In this document: piece after piece, positions 11,301-21,480 of the stretch
Layout: the number at the start of each line of letters is the position of its first letter
Position numbering within the stretch: position 1 is the first letter of the stretch
Assembly: GCF_963855985.1 (NCBI RefSeq)
Contig: NC_087096.1
Span: forward strand, 8,804,001 to 8,868,000
Direction of reading: 5' to 3'
Source of the DNA: Ostrinia nubilalis
Lineage: Eukaryota > Arthropoda > Insecta > Lepidoptera > Crambidae
DNA: 64,000 nt
Position numbers and translations under genes: made by a program
Notes under the pieces: generated by a model
What the model saw: the letters and a program-made list of their open reading frames with translations, nothing else
Database searches by the model: none
Told to the model about the DNA's origin: nothing

Positions 11301-14300
11301 TAACACATAACTAGAATTTTGTTTTCATAGGGGTTGCTTAAAAAATAGGTATGGATGGTTAAAGCGGGCATAAGACAACTTAATTAGACTGACAGTTTAA
11401 CTTGCCATCAGAGCACGAAATCTTATTTATTTTATCTGTCAATCAAGTAGATTCCAGCCTTCAATATTCTAACCTAACTAGGAACAAAATTATATGAATT
11501 GTTCGACACTACACAAAACATTCACCTGAAAATCCGAGTTCACAAAAAATAATTCTATTGGACCAGGGAGACTATAGAGTATAGATAGCTAAAGAAAAGT
11601 GTAGCTAAATGTACACACGGCCACACTGTTAACTATCCATTACGTTTTTGCTCTCGCTCTCATCAAATGGTGATTCTTTGCTATAGAACGAGATGACAAG
11701 ACTGACAATGGGCATTGGGCAGTTAACACTGTTGCCGATAGTACACTACATTTAACTACATTAACTATGATTAATTCTATTCATCAGTATCTCACTACTA
11801 TTATTACCATGATTGGACATCAATGACGTCATTAACGATCGTTGATGGATTAGATCATTTCTAAGTGCTGTTTGAATGTAATCGTAAAGCAACTATCTCA
11901 TTCTACATCTATCTAAATCAAACCAATCAATCTTGAGCTTGTAGATAATCTATGTAAGCAAAACTAATTAATTTGATTATATCGAACACTGGCAAGTACT
12001 CACTTATTGCTATGTAAGCTAAAACTAAGTAATTGGGCTATTAACCAACTCTGTAAACGCATTACTCACTTATTAATGCTAGTTAAAAGAATTGATTATA
12101 TAATTCCAAATTATTTGCTGGCATATTAAAGTATTATATCTACAACCAAAGTGTGTTTAATTTTATGATTGCAATATTTTCAATCCTTCTAATAAATAAA
12201 ACACATAGCATTCACAATACATCTTTTACACTGACGATGAATAAATAATAACTTTCTTTTTGAACATTCATTACGGATTAAAATAGCAAAGTAAAAACAA
12301 TACCTACCTACATTGCGCACAAGTAACTGAATCTCAGATTTAAAGAACTTTTTTTGATTTTGTTTTGATTTGAATGAAAAATATACGAAAAGCATTCTAT
12401 CAACATTCAACATACAGATCTAATTGCACGTTTGCGAGCACCGAGACTATTTGCTTTAGGGTTCCGCAGTAATTGTACAAACGGAACCTCTACTTCGCTT
12501 CTATCTTGGCTGTAGAGGAAATGCTAGTAGTATCTATGGACTTATTATACCACTGCATGTATCGCAGTGTACAATGTGTATGCATTTCCTTGATGGTAAT
12601 GTAAGGGAAATCTATGCATTATGTTGTGCCCGCACGACACATATTTCAGTTATAAAAACCCATTAAAGCAAATTTTAAAAGTAATCACAATATTACAACA
12701 ACAAAATACAGGGTGACTGGAACTGAACCCGCCATAGCTAATACGCGTATAGAGGAGGTCATTTGCTAATTGTTGAACCCTACTTTCTATGACTAAAGTT
12801 TTATAGTTTAGGAGATATGTCAATTTTTATACTTTTTTTAGATTTTTCCGAAGATCATTGGCAATCCATTATCACCATTAGCTTTTTTTTAAATCGAATT
12901 CGAACTTTAATTTTTTATCGTGGTTTGTACTTTTGTTGAACTTTGGGGGCTCGTGGCTAGTTATTCAATCATTATCTGGATCTGAAATTTATTTTATTTA
13001 ACTAAAAGTTTATTCGATATTAGTATCAAATAAAAAAATCGGTTAAAATCATGCGAGAAAATAATTTAAGCAGTTTTAGGTAAAATTTCGGAAAAATCTG
13101 AAAAAAGTTTAAAAATTGACATATCTCCTAAACTATAGAAAGTAAGGTTCAATAATTAGCAAATGACCTCCTCTATACGCGTATTAGCTATGGCGGGTTC
13201 AGTTCCAGTTACCCTGTATAGTGTTCTGTGGTTCACAATGGACGAAGTGTGGATTAATGATTTTGATTGGACTCTATCAAGCAATTTTTTTCAAATTACT
13301 TTAATAACTAACAATTCATGCTGCTCAACTACTAGACTTGTGTGTAAAAACTTAATTTTAATAATGATTTTTTTTAAATATTTTTCCTGTATTTTAGACT
13401 TGATCCTGGACTAAAATGCTCATAACCTCTATCTGCGTGAATTTCTAAATTTTTAATGATATTTTTAATGTTTTTTGTATTTTTTAGTAAAGCTTCATAT
13501 TCACCAGAGGGCATGTAATATCTCGCGGCATGTGACATTAAAAATGTTCTGCCTAGTGCGACTAAGGCTGATATTTCTTTAACCCTTAACTGGTATCGTG
13601 GGGGCCGCGCGGCCCCCACGCATGACGTTTTCTTTGATTTCTAAGAGGCTACGCATCGTGGGCAGCCAATATTTTTGGTATTCTCATAACGGCACTACTC
13701 GCGTCTGGTGCAGGTGTTTCAGCACTGCTTCATTCACTAGGACGAAGTTATGCACGTGTTGGGGTCCGCGCGGCCCCCACAATACCAGTTACAGTCCTAT
13801 CAACTTAAGCTGAGAATTGCATTTGTGTGAGTGATCGCCAAAAGTACCGTTAGTAAAACACATACAAATAAAATTAATGTTTTATTAAAAGGAAGTCTAT
13901 AAAACACTTGCTACCAATTGGGCCGATGTAACGACACTTGACACACACATCCTTTTAAATAAATAAATAAATAAAAACAGGTCCTCGCTCAGCATATGCC
14001 AATTGCCAAGGCACGAAGTACCTCGACGCTGATATTCTGCGAGCACCGTTTATAGAGAGGGCGTCCAGCCAGCCTTACAAAATACAACAAAAAGACAAAC
14101 ATTTATAAAATTACAAAATTAAAACAGACTAAAAACTTTTCGTTCACACCTTTAAAATACGTATTCAATTTGCATGAAATTTCTTTCACTTGGCTGCTTA
14201 ATGGATTTCGTACAGGAAATTCACTTACAGTAGGAGCCATTTCACTAATATTTGGAACACAATAACATAAAATTACACGTCTATCTGCTACCAGTACCGG

Positions 14301-15770
14301 GGGTGAAGTGAAGTATGTGAGCGTCAGGGAAGCGGCGCGTGGCGGACGCGCCGCGCTTCAGGCCGCTTGCTATAAATAAACCGGTTTAAACCATGCGCGG
14401 GACGCGCCGCGCTTCAAGCCGATTGCCACTCTACACTATCGGTGTGCACTCACACAAATGCAATTCTCAGCTTAAGTTGAGAGGACTGTACGTTAGTTTT
14501 TTTTCATGGTATTTTTATATGTTTTTTGTTTTTTCGGTATTGATTCAAGATGCCATGACTTTTAAGTGATAAAACAATAGAAGATACCTAAGAACGACGT
14601 TTTTGATTCCAAATTAGCATGCCAGAAGAAGGATATAGTGATAAAAAAATATCGGTCATTGTGAAGACCTAGTAACCATTTTTCGGTCGATAATGAGGAA
14701 ATTGATTCTGATTCTCAAGTTATTTCTGCATAGAGTGAAGATGATGAAGTTGTAGGACCTGGTTAATCCAGCTGTTATGATAAAATAAATACAATTGGTC
14801 TGATAATCCATCATAAAATTTACATTTTTATTTTTATGAAATGCTAATTATTTTTTATAAAACATTACTGTAAAACTTTATTTATTATGAAGTTCACATA
14901 TTTTGGATTAATTAAAATAATAATATTTTTGGTTATGACTTTCGAAACGATGGGTTTCATGGATATTTGTAACGTTAAAAAAATATTGCGTAAAAAGTTC
15001 TTACTATTATGTAATCTCTTGTAGTACATACGTAAGAAGGTTAATATAAAATAAAAACTAAATGATTACGTAGAACTAGCCTGATATATACCATTTATCA
15101 ACATTTATTATTCAAGTATATGGGTAAAACATGCTTGCTGGAAGCAAACATAGTATGGGGGCCGCGCGGCCCCCACGATACCAGTTACGTATGTCCAATT
15201 TACGATACCAGTTAAGGGTTAATAATACGAGGTTCATTCTAAGCATGTCATATGAATAGGTATGAAGCTGCTGCTAGGGTACTGTACTCGTATATAATGT
15301 AGCTTTTAGAGGGTTCATTATCACTGCTACGGGATTTTGCAACAAAATAATTTGTAATAAAGGTAAATATTATAGAAAATGCAACATACCTAATTGTTAA
15401 AAATATTTTAGAGGGTTTACCGATATCAGCTCACTGCTCTAGTGATAAGGCCAAAGAAACCATTGAACCCAATTTTCGGATATTCTTCATGAATTTAAGG
15501 ATCTCAAAATAATTAATTGCACTACACACAACAAGGACTAAGAAGAGCTGCTGCTATTTGCCAACTTGTTCGATAAGGGTACCAAGAACGCTCCAAGAAA
15601 CATACTTTAATAAATGCGGAACCTTGCCGCAAATGTGCTAAATAACATAGTTTTCGCACTCACGTTCCATCGCAACGCCTCGTTGTACGCCTGTATCGCT
15701 TTCTCGAACTGCTCCAAGCGCTGCAAGTAATTCCTGCCGACAATAAAGCGCGTCAGAGGCAGACGTTTCT
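5231..15770 (-). CDS. ODAD4: Outer dynein arm docking complex subunit 4-like TPR protein (partial, 4 exons seen)
   Basis: Spliced gene on the minus strand. Exons, in transcript order: 15664-15770, 8601-8694, 8105-8262, 5231-5383. All have GT donors and AG acceptors, and the phases agree at each junction (0, then 1, then 0). The joined frame is an array of tetratricopeptide helices: GRNYLQRLEQFEKAIQAYNE, SLLGRSLARVKTTHYSQALD, then LQIRAQTNYEKCAFERALVL, ending in a basic, less ordered stretch (VIVRQSRMQPKPTHQ). The order and spacing match the N-terminal TPR block of ODAD4/TTC25, which helps dock outer dynein arms onto axonemal microtubules. The start codon exon (upstream, >15770) and the C-terminal exons (below 5231) were not found. 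The introns are full of transposons. The nearest host gene, DNAI2 at 28741-30492, belongs to the same complex. The TPR identity is firm; the exact orthology is likely but inferred. Confidence 0.72.
5441..5480. repeat. Perfect short hairpin
   Basis: ACTGCTTGTTCAAATAA at 5441-5457 is exactly complementary to 5464-5480, with a 6-base loop. It sits about 60 bases upstream (in transcript direction) of the fourth visible exon of the ODAD4-like gene. It may be a tiny MITE relic or a structural element; function unknown. Confidence 0.85.
7590..8060 (-). mobile_element. LINE 3' tail split by a nested retroelement
   Basis: The outer element is the LINE C-terminal tail (minus strand; the plus strand begins TTCAGCCGAAAGACATCCAC and resumes with GACCGGTCCTGCACC). 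It is interrupted at 7652-7967 by another insertion. The outer part matches the tails at 21369-21480 and 50531-50690 base for base over long stretches. It lies inside an intron of the ODAD4-like gene, in the same orientation as the gene. Confidence 0.82.
7652..7967 (-). mobile_element. Nested non-LTR retroelement fragment with target-site duplication
   Basis: Starts with a run of T (a poly-A tail on the minus strand) and is GC-rich (CCGCCGGGGGACGGCAGG, CGGCGGGACCC). It is flanked by CGACCGGTCC at both ends (7642-7651 and 7968-7977), a clean 10-base target-site duplication within the older LINE tail. The composition resembles the 3' part of an R1/Jockey-type lepidopteran LINE, but I cannot name the family. 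Confidence 0.75.
8105..8262 (-). CDS. ODAD4: ODAD4-like gene, third visible exon
   Basis: A 158-base exon with acceptor tttctctatttctag and donor gtgggtaat. It enters in phase 1 and leaves in phase 0, compatible with both neighbours. It codes for ELEPENLSALQIRAQTNYEK and then CAFERALVLAHQGQRLRRLP, ending at HAEET. The CAFERALVLAHQG helix corresponds to the third TPR of TTC25 proteins. The donor lies only about 40 bases from the edge of a LINE-tail insertion (7590-8060). Confidence 0.78.
8601..8694 (-). CDS. ODAD4: ODAD4-like gene, second visible exon
   Basis: A 94-base exon between acceptor tctcag and donor gtataa. It codes for SSDVRSLLGRSLARVKTTHY followed by SQALDDAAKA, in phase 0 at its start and phase 1 at its end. 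The pattern matches the second TPR unit of the family (small residues in helix A, then YSQALDDA). There is no ATG-initiated reading frame of notable length here, so the exon is recognisable only from its splice sites and protein pattern. Confidence 0.72.
8882..9034. mobile_element. Hairpin MITE (153 bp)
   Basis: CGTCGCTTGCCTCTCTAACT and the following TGACGTA (8882-8908) are repeated in inverted form at the right end (to 9034). ATTT is present on both sides (8878-8881 and 9035-9038) and may be the target-site duplication. No coding capacity. Confidence 0.75.
9556..9820. mobile_element. hAT-type MITE (265 bp)
   Basis: The terminal inverted repeats begin CAGTGTTTTTCAACCT and end with GGTTGAAAAACACTG, the classic hAT terminus. 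Both sides carry the identical 8-base target-site duplication TGATAGAG (9548-9555 and 9821-9828). No transposase is encoded, so it was moved in trans. The intact duplication suggests a fairly recent insertion. Confidence 0.92.
11255..11371. mobile_element. Hairpin MITE
   Basis: CCCGTTTTCACCATCAATCC at the left is complementary, with a few mismatches, to the right end (ATGGATGGTTAAAGCGGG). The inner parts TTTTTAAGTGACCCCTATGG and CATAGGGGTTGCTTAAAAAA also pair. The whole 117 bases can fold on itself. The sequence belongs to a very common lepidopteran repeat type. Confidence 0.7.
11603..11767. repeat. Imperfect inverted repeat, probable MITE
   Basis: TAGCTAAATGTACACACGGC with CACACTGTTAACTATCC on the left is matched by an inverted, mismatched copy (GGGCAGTTAACACTGTTGCC, then ACTACATTTAACTA) on the right. 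Arms of about 40 bases with roughly 85 bases between. No clear target duplication. Confidence 0.5.
12709..13216. mobile_element. TA-flanked palindromic element, short copy (508 bp)
   Basis: Terminal inverted repeats of about 130 bp begin CAGGGTGACTGGAACTGAAC and end with GTTCAGTTCCAGTTACCCTG, with TA on both sides (12707-12708, 13217-13218), as for Tc1/mariner-type insertions. It is a shorter relative of the 1136-bp palindrome at 44990-46125, sharing both termini and the inner GATCATTGGCAATCCATTAT-type block. No transposase. The 83-codon plus-strand frame that begins inside the right repeat is not a gene. Confidence 0.88.
13583..15218. mobile_element. piggyBac-like element, decayed (1636 bp)
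   Basis: TTAA flanks both sides (13579-13582, 15219-15222). The termini CCCTTAACTGGTATCGTGGG and CGATACCAGTTAAGGG are inverted repeats. Just inside each end is the palindrome GGGGGCCGCGCGGCCCCC (near 13600 and 15160), with a third copy near 13765. Around 14690-14765 a plus-strand frame reads DNEEIDSDSQVISA, stop, SEDDEVVGPG, an acidic stretch like the N-terminus of piggyBac transposases, broken by stops. A separate TA-flanked element (13792-14488) is inserted in the left half. The DDD transposase core is gone. Confidence 0.82.
13792..14488. mobile_element. TA-flanked element nested in the piggyBac-like element (697 bp)
   Basis: About 40-bp inverted repeats: CAGTCCTATCAACTTAAGCT and onward at the left, with the complementary arm ending GTTGAGAGGACTG at the right. 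TA is on both sides (13790-13791 and 14489-14490). The interior has an AAATAAATAAATA run (about 13958-13975) and a GC-rich doublet (GGCGGACGCGCCGCGCTTCA and a related copy at about 14400). No reading frame. Confidence 0.82.
15664..15770 (-). CDS. ODAD4: ODAD4-like gene, first visible exon
   Basis: Codes for RLPLTRFIVGRNYLQRLEQF and then EKAIQAYNEALRWN, a TPR helix pair. The donor after the AAC codon is gtgagtgc (phase 0). The upstream acceptor is either AG at 15771-15772 or two bases further in. The pyrimidine stretch and the TTTAA before it come from the transposon ending at 15772, so the native 5' edge of the exon may have been altered. Confidence 0.7.
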
Positions 15771-15771
15771 C

Positions 15772-16976
15772 TTAAAGGATGATGGGCACAAATGGATGGA
15801 AAGTGGTACCCGCTCCAATAGCCATAACCAATATATATTTTAAAAGGCCTTTAGATGTAGGAAAATGTCTGCTATGGGGCCAGATCTAATTCACGTTTTG
15901 AAAGCAGTAATTCCACTAAGTATTATAATGAAAGTATAACACAATCATCCATGTATACGAGTATGTATTATGACTACAATCTATTAACATAATTATAAGA
16001 AGCATTGAAAAGGAAAGGATTATACCTACGATGAACTACCCAAGCTATTAGACCTTTATTCGCTTTCATCATCATCATCGTGATCATTTTAGCCATAGGA
16101 CGTCCGGTTGAACATAGGCCTCCCCCAATCATTTCCACAATGGTCGGTTGGTGGCGGCCTGCATCCAGCGCCTTCCCGCTACCTTTGTGAGGTCGTCGGT
16201 CCATCTTGTGGGTGGACTTGTTGGGTCTTGTGGGTTTATTCGCTTTAGCAACCCATAATAAAACCCTTAAGAAGAAATAAAACTTTAACCCCTTTATTAA
16301 TAAAAGTTACACCCTAGTTGAACTCTGGCTTAAATTGTCATTTGGTATGGAAATGTCATTTTAATCCAAGGTTCTTCCTAGGTGTAACTTTTTATTAATA
16401 AGGGGGTAGTACTTCTTTAAATAAAAATATTTATTTCACAATCATCCCCATCAATAAGTAATTATAGAGTTAAGGAAGGATGCTGGAACAGTAAACCCTT
16501 CCTGACTCGCATAACCTAAGTACCATACGATGGACACGTATGATACTTCTTCTTTTTCTTCCTCGGTCTCTTCCTCCCTCACTGATGAGGACCGCGACCG
16601 CACGATGCAAACTCCCGCCCACCGTCTTCCTCACCGCGTCCGACCATCTCGTCGGTGCCCTGCCCCGAGCGCGTCCCCCTTCATACTGTATGATACTTAG
16701 GTTACACAAAAAGTATCTTTATCTTCGAACGCAACCAGATCTGAGACAGGTGGCCATAGTAAATGTTGTTCGTCTTGGTAAGACCTTTCAAATGACACTA
16801 CAAACATTACTATTGGAGCCGGGTACCATTCTGCAAAAAAGTATGTATATCTTCGTACACAACCAGATCTGAGGCTGGTGGTCATAGTAAAAGTTGTTCA
16901 TCTTGGTAAGACCTTTCAAACGATACTAGACTCATATCTATTGGAGCCGGGTACCATTTTGCCCATTGTCCTTTAT
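15772..16976. mobile_element. Composite non-autonomous element, copy 1 (about 1.2 kb)
   Basis: The ends are imperfect inverted repeats: TTAAAGGATGATGGGCAC at the left, GCCCATTGTCCTTTAT at the right, with GGTACCCGCTCCAATAG-type sequence further in on both sides. Its order is: left terminus, LINE C-terminal fragment (minus, about 16090-16215, RWTDDLTKVAGRRW), a hairpin MITE (about 16289-16408), a second, different LINE tail (minus, about 16585-16690, GRAPTRWSDAVRKTVGG), then a 128-bp block in two direct copies (about 16707-16962). The same order with high identity occurs at 46453-47701, so the composite moves as one unit. Its left end touches the predicted acceptor of the ODAD4-like exon at 15664-15770. 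The transposon superfamily is not clear. Confidence 0.82.
16289..16408. repeat. Hairpin MITE inside the composite element
   Basis: CCCCTTTATTAATAAAAGTT with ACACC at the left is complementary to GGTGTAACTTTTTATTAATA with AGGGG at the right. The corresponding hairpin is present at about 46980-47095 in the second copy of the composite, so it was inserted before the composite spread. Confidence 0.75.
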
Positions 16977-19900
16977 CGCTAGACTATTTGCTGTCAATTA
17001 GTCTGCGTGCTAAGTGGTATTTGTTCTTTGCGAACGTAATATTCGTACACTTATTAGTGACATAAATATCAGATTTCTTGTGCTAGTAATGTTTGTCTTA
17101 TGTTATCGAATGGGGTCTTATGTCAAGAACCTAAATTATAACGACGCTAAGAGATGTTACGTTACTTTGTGATCACATTAATTTTGGAGACACATTCCAA
17201 AAAGAAAATATCCAAGACAAGTTGTAAATATTAGCGATTTATAGCATAATCACAAGATAAATAGTAGATTGTCTTTTGTTATTAGAAAACAATAGTTAGT
17301 AAAAAATTCCTGCTACAAATAAGATTTACGTTTCATTTTTTTAATTTTTGCAGTAGCAACACTTTGACACAGTGCTCTCTTTAAGTAAGGCGTCGGTTAT
17401 TACTCAAAGTAAAATGTAACACACGCCAGGTGTGTCATGCTCACTTAAGTTCCGCGGCGACCCGAGCTAGGCTTAGGGTGAGAGTATGCTGAGATGTGGT
17501 ACAATGCAGAATGGCATAGAAAAATAAGAGCAAAAGGAACTTTCACTGTAGAATTGATTTAAATGGTAGTATAGATACTAATTTCAATCTAAAAGTCTAC
17601 TAGCTTTGCTCAAAATAATAAAATTGCAAGTTTTAACAATTATGCGAAATCTTTAAGCAGATTTTTTTGCCATTCTTCATTGATGAGCTCTGCACCTTAC
17701 ATCCATTCATTGTTTAGCTAATTAGATTCTAGAGACAGTTCTGCTCCTTGCCGTTTGCATCTTAGCATGAGCGCACCCTTAAATTCGTGCATCGACGTCA
17801 TGCTGCGCACAGGTGCAAACAGCCTTTTCCATTACATTCATTTAACTTATAGCGTCCGTAAAAAGCAACTACATAACTTAAGTAGAAATAGAATACATTC
17901 CTATTCTAGTATTTCACTGAGTATTTTTATTTATTTGACTTATTTTTAAATAAAAATTTCAAATATTGATCTTTAGATTTTGATGTATCCACATGCAACA
18001 TTCTCCAGAATGTTTGGTTTTAAAAGATAATATTCCCATTCACCCCTTCAGGTAAATGTTATGATTATGTTAGGTGGTTTTAGAGATACAAAAAGACAAT
18101 TTCCTTGAAGTTGCAAGGTTTATTTTTACTGGGATGGAATCTTGCATTAGTGAGACAAGCCATTGGAAGACAGACAATAAGTACAGCTGCTTAAATGTTT
18201 GATATTTTTCCTCTCTACTTCCGATGTTGCATAAACTTAGCATCTTACAAAGAAATAAGACGCTGTCTCATTATAATATGCGAAAATAACGACGTTTATT
18301 TGCCGTTCCTGCATTTGCTATAAGCTGTGCGCTGACCAGGAAATAATAGTGCTCAGTATTGCCAAGTCAGATAATTCAGCCATGACGCTTTATTGTACAG
18401 TTCATAGCACATCAGGCATAGGAAATAATACAGACGACAGCACATATAAGACTATAATTTTTGTTGGAAAATCGTCCATATTACAACTGTATAAAATTTC
18501 CACTGTGTTAACTTGATGTGCCGTCGTCGGTATCTAGTGTCATTAAATGCCAGATTCTTCTTTTGATGCCAAAAAATCGTTTGTACCTTAAAATGTATTA
18601 CTACTTTGATTTCCTCAGTATGACGCGATTCAAAACCTTTTTCTTTTTGAACAGCTTAGTTTTCTTTCAGGTTGTGTAATTTTCTATGGCAATAAATAAT
18701 AGGTAGTTTTAGTTTTCCCAGGAAAAAAATCACATACTTACCGGGTCACATGTTCACTAGACGCGCTTTAGAAGAATTAACTTTTAGCTTTTTCAAATAT
18801 TTTACTGATACACTAAATAATAATATGTAGAGTTGCTATGCTATCTCATGACTATTACATATAAATACAAAAACTTTTCAATACAATCTAAACAAAAACA
18901 CACGTACAAAAATCTCATTTAGCTCCCATTTAACATGCTCAAACTCAATTTGTACTAAATCTATTTGCCAGAATTTAAACCTACCCTCGTTCCCGGTACA
19001 CAGCGACTGCGTTGCATATAGGTCTCTCCTCTGGCACTAATTTCTTCCTCATTCCGTCTTTGTGCACTGACAATTGTTATGTGTTAGTATGTTGCTACGC
19101 GAGGAACAATCTAGGTGACCCCGATCCACATTTTGAGCTACGAAGATTGTAATGGCCTTTGCTTTGCGAGATACCTGACGAGCAATTTCGGGAGTGGAGT
19201 ATACATGAAGCTGAAATCTTCTCTAATAAATTGTTTAACTTTTCAATGATTCTGTTTTAAACAGAAAATATAAAATTGCTGAAATATTAATCGTGGTTAA
19301 GTTGAAGCTCAGTATATTTAAGAATTAAACATTAATGAAAAATAGCAATAATGTGACTGAAAATGTTGTTAGGTATTAAAAACTGACATGCGTCCTTTGC
19401 AAAAGCTTTATTTTAACTGAAACTTAAAATCATTCAAATATTTATTAGCACTCTGAATAGTAGCTCTGAATTATTAGTCAAAATCTTTTCTACTTGGTTA
19501 AAGTCTAATAGATTTGAAAGGTCGAAACACAGAATTAAACTAATATTTCAATGTAAGCCAATCTCAGAGGGTTTATACCCTTGTATTTGAACAGTTGACA
19601 AATAAGTTTTATAGGTAGGCACAAATTCTATGTTTTTCCTACATTATTAGCACTGCCTTTACATCAATAAATATTGTTTCGTAAGTACACAGAACTTACA
19701 AGAACCGTGCACTAGACACTTCGCAAAAGTCTTAGCAGAGTGTCTGTAGGAAGCAAGTTCGACGTGTGTACATGAGCCGTGTACTAGTTTACCGTGAAGT
19801 TTACAGTGCCCCTATCGGGACAAGTTGTCTATCGAGCATAATAACATTATCCTGATTGGAACGCTCGATAAATTTACCTAGGAAAAGCGCGTTATTTAGG

Positions 19901-21368
19901 TTGCATCGAAGGTTGCATACGCTTAAGGAGTGTTATACAAAATCTCATTTATTTTTGCAAGTTGGCTTTTAAAAAGAACTTTTACAATTCCTCTATTGAG
20001 TGGTTCAAATAACTTGTTTGTTAATACTTCTATGTGTGTTTATGTGTCTAGAGGGTAGTAGTTAAGTCTCTTTGTATAAACAGTTATATGAAGTAGGCTT
20101 AGACTTGAGACTTGCTATAAAAATCAGTAGGTGCATCATGAAAAATTGTTTTTATTATTATTCACGTCTAGGCCCAGAGTAAAATTGTCAATCTCTGAAA
20201 GCATATTTTAATGAATTTTATGCCACCAAAAATTCAAGTAGAAACCTACCTGTAAAGCTAGCAAAATGGACTTTCTTTTCTAAGAACAATTTGGCTTAAA
20301 ATTTCACTCGTTCCAATGTTAATAGGAAAAGGAAACGTTCTATCCAATAAAATACAATGTAACAATTTTTAAGACCCAAATAATTTTCCTTGAAATCTCC
20401 TCAACTTTGTGCTCGACAAAAAACAAATTGCAACCGTTTCATTAAACTTCTCGGAACAGATGATTCCAAAAAGTTTCGTTGTTCGAAAGAAAGAATTAAG
20501 CAGTGAAATCCCCAAGGAACGAGAAGGGTTAACTACAGTACAAGATTACGGTCTCTGATTAGAGTTCCTTCAACCTTCATTTTATGATAAAGGCGGTGTA
20601 ATGAGAGGGCTTTCGCACAGAATGGGCTACATACGAAAACACACACCGTTCCCTCACTATATTGCTATATTGTTATCTCAGGGAACGTGTACCTGAGAAT
20701 AACTCCCCGAGGTTCCTCTGTTTTGAGAATAACTCTCCGAGATTCATCTGTTTTATTCATTAAACAATATAGGTACATTACCTCTGTTTATTGTATAAAA
20801 CTACCTTATAAAATGATTTATTAGTAGTTTAGACAGACAATAAAATATTAGTTATACTCACCCCCGTTACAACTAGTATTATTAGACAATTAATAATAAG
20901 CGTTTTCCAAGATCTCATCATCTTCAATGACTGTGGTGATTTTTGTTGTGCGTTGAATCACCACAATGATCAGGCTGCCGTAAAAAAGTTAGTTGAAATA
21001 ACAAAAAAAGTAACTTGAAATAATTTTGATGGCTTTAACGATAAAAATAGCCTGAAAGGAAGAAAAAAACAGTTTTATGAAACAAAGAAAACTTAAACTA
21101 AAATTAATACTTTTTCCGGGAAAAGTTGTTACGTTTTCGCAAAGTCAGTTACGGCGTTTTCTCAGAAACTGTTGATATCGAGCTTTCGTGTGTGGTACAT
21201 TAAGCAGCAAAGCTTTACTTCTTTTGGTGTGCTTACAATAGAGTTGTGAAAGTGACGAAAATTGTGTTACATTTACGCTCTAGAATTTTCCAGAAAAGTG
21301 TCGGTCTCATCAATGCTATCTTTTCTTGAGTTTTCTATCATTAGGTATACTCGTCGTCGTCGTCGTCG
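16977..21368. other. Long non-coding stretch
   Basis: About 4.4 kb with no gene recognised on either strand; the open frames are short and show no domains. If the 5' exon of the ODAD4-like gene exists it should lie here or further right. Minor items: two direct copies of a 30-base unit (GAGAATAACTC and onward, 20694-20753). Confidence 0.5.
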
Positions 21369-21480
21369 TCGTTTCAGCCGAAAGACGTCCACTGCTGGAC
21401 AAAGGCCTTCCCCAAGGATGTCCACGAAGACCGATCCTGCGCCGCTCGCATCCAGGCACCTCTCGCGAGGTATTCTACGT
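21369..21480 (-). mobile_element. LINE 3' tail (RT C-terminus), CGA-type microsatellite tail
   Basis: Read on the minus strand it codes for MRAAQDRSSWTSLGKAFVQQ followed by WTSFG and a stop in the tail. This is the standard LINE C-terminus seen elsewhere in the window. Its 3' end continues into a GTC/GAC repeat (21351-21372), as these LINEs often end in short tandem repeats. 5'-truncated to about 110 bases. Confidence 0.82.

Larger units (their letters stand above)
8695..15663. other. Large intron of the ODAD4-like gene, packed with small transposons
   Basis: Between the first two visible exons (about 7 kb). No further exon was found. It contains the elements listed separately at 8882, 9556, 11255, 11603, 12709 and 13583. 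It also holds one end of a common lepidopteran repeat at about 10455-10560 (GGCTGAGTTGCACCCTAACT and onward). The stretches 9830-10450, 10560-11250 and 11770-12700 show nothing recognisable. Confidence 0.6.

Noticed and set aside
16540..16872. 110-codon plus-strand frame
   Set aside because: It runs through the composite transposon, antisense to a LINE tail and across the duplicated end block.
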